Origin: Actinomycetes bacterium | GTDB taxonomy: Bacteria > Actinomycetota > Actinomycetes > S36-B12 > UBA5976 | Reading direction: 5' to 3' | Assembly (NCBI GenBank): GCA_021824095.1 | Contig: JAKALQ010000006.1 | Coordinates: 1-51,770 of the forward strand | DNA: 51,770 nucleotides | In this document: one piece after another, positions 26,929 through 35,485 of the stretch | How the letters are laid out: each line of letters starts with the position of its first letter | How positions within the stretch are numbered: the first letter of the stretch is position 1 | Notes under the pieces: model-generated | What the model saw: only the letters and a program-made list of their open reading frames with translations | Database searches by the model: none | What the model was told of the DNA's origin: nothing | Made by a program: the position numbers and the translations under genes

Positions 26929-28619
26929 CCCCGTCCTCCCCCACGTCCGCCCGACCGGAGGGAACGGCCACGGTGCCCGCAGGTGCTCGCATAGCCTCGC
27001 CGCAGCTCATCATCACAGGCGCGCGCGTACGCACGACGCACGGCTTCGTCAAGGCCATCGGCATCACCGGTGATCGCATCTCGCACCTCGGCACGACCGA
27101 GGACGTGATGGCAGCGGCCGGGCCGGGCACGCACGTCATCGCACGACCCGGCGGACTCGTGCTGCCAGGGTTCCAGGACGCCCACGTGCACGCCCCCTTC
27201 GCCGGGCGCAATCGCCTGCGCATGTGGCTCAACGACCTCGAGGGGCGCCAGGCTTACCTCGACGCGATCGCGGCGTACGCCGCATCGCATCCGGACGAAC
27301 CCTGGATCCTCGGCGGCGGCTGGTCCATGGCGTCCTTCCCCGGCGGGCTGCCGCGCCGCGAGGACCTCGACGCCGTGGTGCCCGATCGGCCGGTCTTCCT
27401 GTTCAACCAGGACGTGCACGGGGCGTGGCTCAACTCGCGTGCCCTCGAGATCGGCGGCATCACCGCCGCGACCCCCGACCCCGGGGACGGGCGCATCGAA
27501 CGCGATCCCGACGGCACCCCCACCGGCTGCCTGCACGAGGGCGCTGCCTACTCGTACAACGACCATGTGGTGCCGCTTCCCACACAGGCGGAGTGGGAGG
27601 CGGCGATCCTCGAGGCCCAGGGGCACCTGCACTCCCTCGGCATCACCGGGTGGCAGGACGCCTGGGTGACGCCCGCGACGCAGCTCGCCTACCAGTCGCT
27701 CGCAGATGCGGGTCGGCTCACGGCCCGCGTCGTCGGGGCCCTGTGGTGGGACCGCCATCGCGGCCTGGAGCAGGTCGAGGACCTCCGCACCCGCCGCGAA
27801 CAGGCACGCAGTGCCGGCGCCGGCGGCTTCCACGCCACCGCCGTGAAGATCATGACCGACGGGGTGCTCGAGAACCACACCGGCGCCCTGCTGCAGCCCT
27901 ACTGCGACGGTTGCGGCGGCCACACCGACAACCGCGGCCTCGCCTACATCGACCGCGACCTGCTGGCGGCAGCCGTCACGGCCCTCGATGCCGATGGCTT
28001 CCAGGTGCACATGCACGCGATCGGTGATCGCGCGGTGCGCAACGCGCTCGATGCGGTCGCGGCTGCGCGCATGGCGAACGGCATGACCGACCACCGACAC
28101 CACATCGCCCACCTGCAACTCGTGCACCCCGACGACATCCCCCGCTTCGCCAGCCTCGGCGTCATCGCGAACTGCCAGGCGTACTGGGCCACGAACGACG
28201 AGCAGATGGAGGAGCTCACCGTGCCCGTCATCGGCCGCGACCGTGCCGATCAGCAGTATCCCTTCGCCTCCATTCACGCGGCCGGGGCCCGGCTCGCCAT
28301 GGGCAGCGACTGGTCGGTGTCCACGGCGGACCCGTTGGCCCAACTCGAGGTGGCCGTCACGCGTGCGGAGCGCGGTGGCCCGCCGCTGCTGCCGGCCGAG
28401 CGCCTCCCGCTCACGGTGGCCCTCGACGCCTTCACCGCGGGCTCCGCCCACGTGAACCATGACGACGACGCCGGCAGCATCGCCCTCGGTCGCCGGGCCG
28501 ACCTTGCCATCCTGGACGTCGACATCCTCGCCGATGGCTTCGCCACACCGGACGCCGCGCCCCTTGCCGACGCCCGCGTCACCGTCACCGTCGCAGCAGG
28601 CCGCGTCGTGCACGAGTAG
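26925..28619 (+). CDS. Amidohydrolase family protein (YtcJ/amidohydrolase 3 type)
   Basis: 564 aa. A beta-sandwich plus TIM-barrel metal hydrolase: PGFQDAHVHAP carries the first HxH metal motif, HMHAIGDRAVRNALDA the later His, HIAHLQL another ligand His, and GSDWSVS the terminal Asp. The YtcJ type has poorly known substrates. GTG 26925 overlaps the half aldehyde dehydrogenase by 4 bases, making it the fourth gene of the deoC operon. Its N-terminal 20 residues are Pro/Ser/Ala-rich and may be dispensable; a later start is possible. Confidence 0.82.
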   Translation: MTPSSPTSARPEGTATVPAGARIASPQLIITGARVRTTHGFVKAIGITGDRISHLGTTEDVMAAAGPGTHVIARPGGLVLPGFQDAHVHAPFAGRNRLRMWLNDLEGRQAYLDAIAAYAASHPDEPWILGGGWSMASFPGGLPRREDLDAVVPDRPVFLFNQDVHGAWLNSRALEIGGITAATPDPGDGRIERDPDGTPTGCLHEGAAYSYNDHVVPLPTQAEWEAAILEAQGHLHSLGITGWQDAWVTPATQLAYQSLADAGRLTARVVGALWWDRHRGLEQVEDLRTRREQARSAGAGGFHATAVKIMTDGVLENHTGALLQPYCDGCGGHTDNRGLAYIDRDLLAAAVTALDADGFQVHMHAIGDRAVRNALDAVAAARMANGMTDHRHHIAHLQLVHPDDIPRFASLGVIANCQAYWATNDEQMEELTVPVIGRDRADQQYPFASIHAAGARLAMGSDWSVSTADPLAQLEVAVTRAERGGPPLLPAERLPLTVALDAFTAGSAHVNHDDDAGSIALGRRADLAILDVDILADGFATPDAAPLADARVTVTVAAGRVVHE

Positions 28620-28622
28620 CCT
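28617..28622 (+). promoter_or_regulatory. Leaderless -10 element of the RAM-domain gene, overlapping the amidohydrolase stop
   Basis: TAGCCT; the TAG is also the amidohydrolase stop codon. The spacer to ATG 28629 is 6 nt. Confidence 0.55.
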
Positions 28623-28628
28623 GCGGCC

Positions 28629-28907
28629 ATGGTCACCGCAATCTGCTTCCTCCAGATCGACGTCGACAAGATCAACGAGGCGGGCACCGCCATCAGCAAC
28701 CTCCCCGGCGTGCAGTCGGTGTACTCCGTCACCGGCGCGATCGACCTCATCGCGGTCGTCGAGGTACGCAATCACGAGGAGGTCGCGAAGGTCGTCACCG
28801 ATGGCATCGCGAAGGTGCCAGGGGTGCAGCAGACCGAGACCCATATCGCGTTCCGTACCTACCGCAACGGCGACATCGAGGCCGCCTTCAACATCGGCCT
28901 CGACTGA
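28629..28907 (+). CDS. Stand-alone Lrp/AsnC ligand-binding (RAM) domain protein
   Basis: 92 aa. The whole protein is one RAM domain (alpha-beta sandwich: AICFLQIDVDKINEAGTAIS, VQSVYSVTGAIDLIAVVEV, VPGVQQTETHIAFRTY) without the DNA-binding helix-turn-helix of Lrp. Such proteins form dimers or octamers that bind small molecules, often amino acids; the role of the actinobacterial stand-alone type is unknown. It has its own leaderless promoter and is followed by a hairpin. Confidence 0.85.
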   Translation: MVTAICFLQIDVDKINEAGTAISNLPGVQSVYSVTGAIDLIAVVEVRNHEEVAKVVTDGIAKVPGVQQTETHIAFRTYRNGDIEAAFNIGLD

Positions 28908-28928
28908 CACCGTCCGGTCATCGTCCCC

Positions 28929-28962
28929 ACGCACCCGTCGGCCGCATGGTCGGCGGGTGCGT
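28929..28962. terminator. Hairpin terminator after the RAM-domain gene
   Basis: ACGCACCCG (28929-28937) pairs perfectly with CGGGTGCGT (28954-28962) around a 16-base centre. It lies 21 bases after the RAM stop. No U tract follows. Confidence 0.55.
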
Positions 28963-29082
28963 CGTCATGTGCCACCGGCAGCGCGAACGCCCATGCCTGC
29001 AACGGGGATCGCGGCCCCGATGTGGTCGGCGTCACCCCCGCGGGAGGGGGTCCCGGCGGGGATGGCCCCGTATGCGGACAAG

Positions 29083-29088
29083 TAGACT
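29083..29088 (+). promoter_or_regulatory. Candidate -10 element of the sdhCDAB operon
   Basis: TAGACT 30 nt upstream of GTG 29119, with the strong Shine-Dalgarno AAGGAGG (29106-29112) in the leader. The 120 bases before it are very GC-rich with small hairpins (for example CGGGG/CCCCG) and hold no gene. No good -35 is visible. Confidence 0.5.
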
Positions 29089-29118
29089 CCCTCGCGTAAA
29101 CCGCCAAGGAGGTTGAGC

Positions 29119-29499
29119 GTGGCCAACGGGACGCTCTACCGCGGACGTGAGGGCATGTGGTCCTGGGTGGCCCACCGCATCACGGGTGTCGCGGTCTTTC
29201 TATTCCTGCTCGTGCACGTGCTCGACACCGCACTCGTGCGGGTCGATCCGAACCTGTATGACGCGGTCATCGCTTCGTACAAGACGCCCATCATCAACCT
29301 CCTCGAGGTCGGGCTCGTCGCGGCCGTCCTCTACCACGCCCTCAACGGCGTGCGCGTGATCCTCGTCGACTTCTGGAGCAAGGGCCCGCGCTACCAGCGC
29401 GCCATGCTCTGGGTGGTCATGGCCGTCTGGGTCGTCCTCATGGTGCCCGGCGCCTTCTTCATGCTGCAGCACACGGTCGAGAAGATGTTTGGAAACTGA
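29119..29499 (+). CDS. sdhC: Succinate dehydrogenase cytochrome b556 subunit
   Basis: 126 aa membrane anchor with three helices. SWVAHRITGVAVFLFLLVHV and LYHALNGVRVI carry the conserved Ser/Arg quinone-site region and the heme-ligand His of SdhC. It anchors SdhAB to the membrane and passes electrons to (mena)quinone. The start is GTG 29119 with AAGGAGG 6 nt upstream; the TTG at 29113 is too close to that Shine-Dalgarno. First gene of sdhCDAB. Confidence 0.9.
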   Translation: MANGTLYRGREGMWSWVAHRITGVAVFLFLLVHVLDTALVRVDPNLYDAVIASYKTPIINLLEVGLVAAVLYHALNGVRVILVDFWSKGPRYQRAMLWVVMAVWVVLMVPGAFFMLQHTVEKMFGN

Positions 29500-29501
29500 T
29501 C

Positions 29502-29900
29502 ATGAGCCTCGACACCTTCACCCCGCCCCGCGGCCGCCGGCGTCAGCGCACCAACTTCGAGATGGCCTCCTGGCTGTTCATGCGCGTCTCCGGCGTCGTG
29601 CTCGTGTTCCTCATCCTCGGGCACCTGCTCATCATGAACATCCTCGATGGCGGCGTGCAGCGCATCAACTTCGCCTTCGTCGCCGGCCGCTGGGCCAGCC
29701 CGTTCTGGCAGGTCTGGGACCTGCTGCAGCTGTGGCTGGCGATCATCCACGGCACCAATGGCCTGCGCACCATCATCGCCGACTACACGAACAAGCCGCG
29801 CACACGCTTCTGGCTGCACACGCTGCTGTACGTCGCCTCGGTGTTCGTGCTGTTCACCGGCACCCTCGTCATCTTCACCTTCGATCCGACGATTGGCTGA
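29502..29900 (+). CDS. sdhD: Succinate dehydrogenase hydrophobic membrane anchor subunit
   Basis: 132 aa, three hydrophobic helices. A basic N-terminus (RGRRRQR) precedes [19 protein letters not shown], then [18 protein letters not shown] matches the second-helix His/Asn/Gly-Arg pattern of SdhD. It starts 2 bases after sdhC. With SdhC it forms the quinone site of complex II. Confidence 0.9.
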   Translation: MSLDTFTPPRGRRRQRTNFEMASWLFMRVSGVVLVFLILGHLLIMNILDGGVQRINFAFVAGRWASPFWQVWDLLQLWLAIIHGTNGLRTIIADYTNKPRTRFWLHTLLYVASVFVLFTGTLVIFTFDPTIG

Positions 29901-29904
29901 CTCC

Positions 29905-31649
<1,745 letters not shown>

Positions 31650-31650
<1 letters not shown>

Positions 31651-32399
31651 TGGCCACGCTAGAACACGCACCCGCACCGACGCCCACCCCGGTGGCGATC
31701 GATGTCACCTTCCGGATCCGTCGCTACAACCCGGAGGTCGACAGCGAGCCGCACTGGGAGGACTACATCGTCCCGTGCTTCCCGACCGACCGCATCCTCG
31801 ACGGCCTCGCCAAGGTGAAGGCCGACGTCGACGGCACGCTCACCTTCCGTCGCTCCTGTGCGCACGGCATCTGCGGCTCGGATGCCATGCGCATCAACGG
31901 CCGCAACCGTCTGGCCTGCAAGACGCTGGTGAAGGACCTCGACACGTCGAAGCCCGTCACCGTCGAGGCCATCAAGGGGCTGCCGCTCGAGAAGGACCTC
32001 GTCGTCGACATGGAGCCCTTCTTCAAGGCCTTCCGCGACGTCATGCCCTTCCTCGTGACCGACGGCAAGCACCTGCCGACGCGCGAGTGGGTGCAGAGCG
32101 CCGAGGACCGTGCCATCTTCGATGACACGACGAAGTGCATCCTGTGCGCCTGCTGCACCACGTCCTGCCCGGTGTTCTGGACCGATGGCCAGTACTTCGG
32201 GCCGGCCGCGATCGTGGCAGCGCACCGCTTCATCTTCGACTCGCGCGACACCGCCGGTTCGCAGCGCCTCGAGATCCTCAACGACAAGGAGGGCGTGTGG
32301 CGCTGCCGCACGACCTTCAACTGCACCGATGCCTGCCCGCGTGGCATCGAGGTCACGAAGGCCATCCAGGAGGTCAAGCGCGCGCTCATCATGCGCTGA
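31650..32399 (+). CDS. sdhB: Succinate dehydrogenase iron-sulfur subunit
   Basis: 249 aa. The [2Fe-2S] ligands are Cys70, Cys75, Cys78 and Cys90 (SCAHGICGSDAM ... NRLAC). The [4Fe-4S] motif CILCACCTTSCP begins at Cys163, and the [3Fe-4S] cysteines lie further on (NCTDACPRG). The N-terminal 15 residues are a Pro/Thr-rich extension. It relays electrons from SdhA to the quinone site. Last gene of the operon; a 17-bp hairpin follows. Confidence 0.95.
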
Positions 32400-32412
32400 C
32401 CCCGCACGACCT

Positions 32413-32451
32413 CGAGGGCCCGCCGACGCACCGCGCGTCGGCGGGCCCTCG
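32413..32451. terminator. Strong hairpin terminator of the sdh operon
   Basis: A 17-bp perfect stem (32413-32429 with 32435-32451) around the loop ACCGC, 13 bases after the sdhB stop. TCGTCTGTG follows, only weakly T-rich. The convergent RNA ligase gene ends 15 bases further on, so it probably works for both strands. Confidence 0.8.
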
Positions 32452-32465
32452 TCGTCTGTGGCGGC

Positions 32466-33065
32466 TCAGCCGCGGAGCGTCGGATCCGTCCCGAGGGGGT
32501 ACGTGCGCACCGCCTGCCAGACCCGCTGCTCATCCTGCTGGTACAGCGTGAACGCGGTGGCCTCGAAACTGAAGCGGTAGTCGGCGAACTCGCGGTAGGC
32601 GCGGTCGAGCACGGCATCCGGCACCGCATGCACGAGCGTCACGTGCGGGTGGTACGGGAAGTTGCGGCGACGCAGCAGGGGCCCGCTGCGGATGGTGCGC
32701 TCCAGCGTCTCGCAGCCCGCGATGCCCTCACTCACGGCGAGGAAGACGACGGGTGACACGGGACGGAAGGTGCCCGTGCCCCGCAGCGAGACCGTGAAGG
32801 GCCGCACCCGTGACGCGGCCGCGCGGAGGTGCAGGTCGATGCCGTCGAGCATCGTGGGTGACACCATGGCCGGTGGCAGCAGGGTGATGTGCGTGGGGAT
32901 GGCCCGCGCCTGCGGATCGTCGTAGCCCTCGCGCGCCTGCTTGATGTGCGCGCCGGCGGGATCGGGGATGGCCAGGGCCACGCCGATGGTCACCGAACCC
33001 GGCTCGTGCACCGGTGCCATCGCGGTGAGCGTGGCATCGGAGGCGCCGTGCAGGTCCGGGTCCAT
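32466..33065 (-). CDS. thpR: 2'-5' RNA ligase / cyclic phosphodiesterase (2H) family protein
   Basis: 199 aa. Two H-x-T motifs of the 2H phosphoesterase fold: HIT at 59-61 (THITLLPP) and HVT at 141-143 (HPHVTLVH). The family opens 2',3'-cyclic phosphates on RNA or nucleotides. The cellular substrate is unknown. Its ATG lies 2 bases after the trpS stop, so the two genes are co-translated. Its stop faces the sdh terminator. Confidence 0.85.
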   Translation of the reverse strand: MDPDLHGASDATLTAMAPVHEPGSVTIGVALAIPDPAGAHIKQAREGYDDPQARAIPTHITLLPPAMVSPTMLDGIDLHLRAAASRVRPFTVSLRGTGTFRPVSPVVFLAVSEGIAGCETLERTIRSGPLLRRRNFPYHPHVTLVHAVPDAVLDRAYREFADYRFSFEATAFTLYQQDEQRVWQAVRTYPLGTDPTLRG

Positions 33066-33067
33066 GG

Positions 33068-34075
33068 TCAGCGTCCCGATCGCCGCACGAAGCCGACGGC
33101 CTCGTACACCGCGTCGAGCGTGGCCGATGCCACGGCCTGCGCCTTGGCGGCACCCATCGCCATGAGCCGCTCCAGTTCGGCACGGTCTGCGAGCAGTTCG
33201 TGCACGCGGGCCTGGAAGGGCTCGGCGTAGGCCAGGACGGCAGCGGCCGCCTCCTTCTTGAGGTCGCCGTACATGCGGCCCTCGAAGGAGGCGACGATCT
33301 CGTCCATGGGGCGACCGGTGAAGCCGTGGATGATCGTGAGCAGGTTGGAAACACCGGGCTTGCCGACGGGATCGAAGCGGATCTCCGTCTCGGAGTCGGT
33401 GACCGCGGACTTGATGCGCTTCTCGATGGTCTTGAGCGGGTCGAGCAGGTTCACCACACCGGTGGGTGAGGACTTGCTCATCTTCGACGTCGGGTCCTGC
33501 AGGTCGTTGATCTTCGCCGTGCCCCGCATGATGTACGGCTCGGGCAGGACGAGCGTCTCGCCGAAGCGGGCGTTGAAGCGCTGCACGAGGTCACGCGACA
33601 GTTCGAGGTGCTGGCGCTGGTCCTCGCCGACGGGCACCGCGTTGGCGCCGTACAGGATGATGTCGGCGGCCATGAGCACCGGATAGGTGAAGAGGCCCAC
33701 GTTCGTGCTCTCGGCGCCGGCCTTCTGTGCCTTGTCCTTGAACTGCGTCATGCGCCCGGCCTCGCCGAACCCGGTGAGGCACGACAGCACCCACATGAGC
33801 TCCGCATGCTCGTGCACGTGGCTCTGCACGAACACCGCGCTGCGCTCGGGGTCGATGCCCGAGGCGATGAGCTGCGCGAACGAGACGAGGGTGCGATGGT
33901 GCAGGTCCTTGGGTTCCGTCGGCACCGTGATGGCATGCAGGTCGACGACGCAGTAGAAGGCATCGTGCGTGTCCTGCAGCCGCGGCCAGTACTGCACCGC
34001 GCCCAGCAGGTTGCCGATGTGGAAGGAGTCGGCGGTGGGCTGGATACCGGAGAGCACACGGGGTCGCGAAGTCAC
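33068..34075 (-). CDS. trpS: Tryptophanyl-tRNA synthetase
   Basis: 335 aa, class I aminoacyl-tRNA synthetase. HIGN at 19-22 is the HIGH motif, KMSKS is at 198-202, and MTQFKDKAQK and GEDQRQHLELSRD are typical TrpRS elements. The frame stays open far upstream, but GTG 34075 gives the usual N-terminus (RPRVLSGIQPTADSFHIGN) and lies 6 nt after CACAAT, so it is read as leaderless. Followed by the 2H-family gene in the same operon. Confidence 0.93.
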   Translation of the reverse strand: MTSRPRVLSGIQPTADSFHIGNLLGAVQYWPRLQDTHDAFYCVVDLHAITVPTEPKDLHHRTLVSFAQLIASGIDPERSAVFVQSHVHEHAELMWVLSCLTGFGEAGRMTQFKDKAQKAGAESTNVGLFTYPVLMAADIILYGANAVPVGEDQRQHLELSRDLVQRFNARFGETLVLPEPYIMRGTAKINDLQDPTSKMSKSSPTGVVNLLDPLKTIEKRIKSAVTDSETEIRFDPVGKPGVSNLLTIIHGFTGRPMDEIVASFEGRMYGDLKKEAAAAVLAYAEPFQARVHELLADRAELERLMAMGAAKAQAVASATLDAVYEAVGFVRRSGR

Positions 34076-34079
34076 CGGG

Positions 34080-35366
34080 CTATTGTGGCAAAGGCGCCTC
34101 AGGGCCAGAAATCGCCGGCTCGATGCGCACCCGGGCGATGCGGCGGCCCTCCACGGCCTCCACGACGAGGGCCCGACCGTCCACCTCGACCCGCTGTCCC
34201 ACCTCGGGCAGGCTGCCCGTGCTCGCGATGATGAAGCCGGCGACCGTCTCGTAGGGCCCCTCCGGGAGGGTGATGCCGTGGTCCTCGGCGACGTCCTCGA
34301 GGTTCGTGAGGCCGTCGATCGTGTGGGCGTCGATGGCCTCCGGCTCGTCGTACTCGTCGCGGATGTCGCCCACGACCTCCTCGACGAGGTCCTCCATGGT
34401 GACAATGCCGGCCGTGCCGCCGTACTCGTCCTCGACGACCGCCATGTGGGTGTTGAGTCGGCGCATCTCGGTGAGTGTCGGGATGACGTACTTCGTGCCG
34501 GGGAAGCGCGCGATGTCGCGCACCAGCTCGGACACGCGCAGGGAGCGCTCGGCCATGCCGGGCGCGAGCACGTCGCGCACATGGACGAAGCCGATGATGT
34601 CGTCGGGCGAGTCACCGGTGACGGGGTAGCGCGAGTGCGGCTGTTCCGCGACGAAGCGGGCGGCCTTGAACACGGGGGTGTCGCCGTCAATGAACACCAC
34701 GTCAGTGCGCGGCACCATCACCTCGCGCAGCTCGCGATCGCTGGCCTCGAAGACCTCGTCGATGAGCTCGCGCTCCTCCGCGGTGAGGTCCTCATGGGTC
34801 GCGACGATGTCGCGCAGCTCCTCGCCGCTCACTGCCTGGCGGTGCACCTCAGGGTCACCGCCGAGCATGCGCACGATGAGGTTCGTCGACACCGTGAGCA
34901 GCCAGATGACGGGGCGCGTCACGCGTGCCAGCAGCTCGACCGGCCACGCGGCCACGAGCGCGATGTTCTCCGCGTTCTGGATGGCAAGCCGCTTCGGCGC
35001 CAGTTCCCCGAGGACGAGCGACAGGTAGGCCACGAACAACGTCACCGCGAGGAAGGCAATGGTGTGCACGGCGGTGGCCGGCAGTCCCCAGCGGGTGAGG
35101 ACCGGCTCCACATAGGGGGCCAGGCTCTCGGCGCCGAGGGCGGCGCTCAGGAAGCCGGTGACGGTGATGCCCACCTGGGCGGCCGCGAGGAAGCGCGTGG
35201 GGTCCTCAAGGAGGTGCGCGAGCACCTCGCCCCGCCGACCTCGATGGGACAGCTGCTGCACCTGGCTGTCGCGCAGCGAGACGAGCGCGATCTCGAAGGC
35301 CACGAACACGCTCGCGATGAGGATGAACAGCAGCACGAGACCCAGGCGGGGCACGAACTCGCTCAT
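34080..35366 (-). CDS. CNNM/CorC-type membrane protein with CBS pair (HlyC/CorC family)
   Basis: 428 aa. An N-terminal DUF21/CNNM membrane domain (four hydrophobic segments, about 1-170, including FVAFEIALVSL and VTLFVAYLSLVLGELAPKRLA) is followed by two CBS domains (about 205-330: VMVPRTDVVFIDGD, DIIGFVHVRDV, LNTHMAVVEDEYGGTAGIVT) and a C-terminal CorC/HlyC transporter-associated domain (340-425). Family members are linked to Mg2+/Co2+ export or homeostasis. ATG 35366 lies 6 nt after TACGCT; the upstream in-frame codons have no homology. The trpS start is 4 bases beyond its stop. Confidence 0.88.
   Translation of the reverse strand: MSEFVPRLGLVLLFILIASVFVAFEIALVSLRDSQVQQLSHRGRRGEVLAHLLEDPTRFLAAAQVGITVTGFLSAALGAESLAPYVEPVLTRWGLPATAVHTIAFLAVTLFVAYLSLVLGELAPKRLAIQNAENIALVAAWPVELLARVTRPVIWLLTVSTNLIVRMLGGDPEVHRQAVSGEELRDIVATHEDLTAEERELIDEVFEASDRELREVMVPRTDVVFIDGDTPVFKAARFVAEQPHSRYPVTGDSPDDIIGFVHVRDVLAPGMAERSLRVSELVRDIARFPGTKYVIPTLTEMRRLNTHMAVVEDEYGGTAGIVTMEDLVEEVVGDIRDEYDEPEAIDAHTIDGLTNLEDVAEDHGITLPEGPYETVAGFIIASTGSLPEVGQRVEVDGRALVVEAVEGRRIARVRIEPAISGPEAPLPQ
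34082..34087 (-). promoter_or_regulatory. Leaderless -10 element of trpS
   Basis: Minus-strand CACAAT, 6-nt spacer to GTG 34075. It fits A at position 2 and T at position 6 but lacks the first T, and it overlaps the end of the upstream CBS gene, so it is weaker than the others. Confidence 0.4.
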
Positions 35367-35372
35367 GTGTCC

Positions 35373-35378
35373 AGCGTA
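35373..35378 (-). promoter_or_regulatory. Leaderless -10 element of the CorC-type gene
   Basis: Minus-strand TACGCT, 6-nt spacer to ATG 35366. It selects this start over the in-frame upstream ATG at 35459. Confidence 0.6.
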
Positions 35379-35453
35379 TCGACGTCGCCGCGCCAACCCC
35401 ACGGTCTGACAGCGCGCGCTTCCCGCGGCCGCCGGGCCGGGATGCCGCGTTGC

Positions 35454-35459
35454 TAGCAT
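35454..35459 (+). promoter_or_regulatory. Candidate -10 element of the GH31 glucosidase gene
   Basis: TAGCAT 26 nt before ATG 35486, with the Shine-Dalgarno GGAGGA in the leader. Confidence 0.45.
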
Positions 35460-35485
35460 CGCAGGACCACACGAGCGGAGGACGC

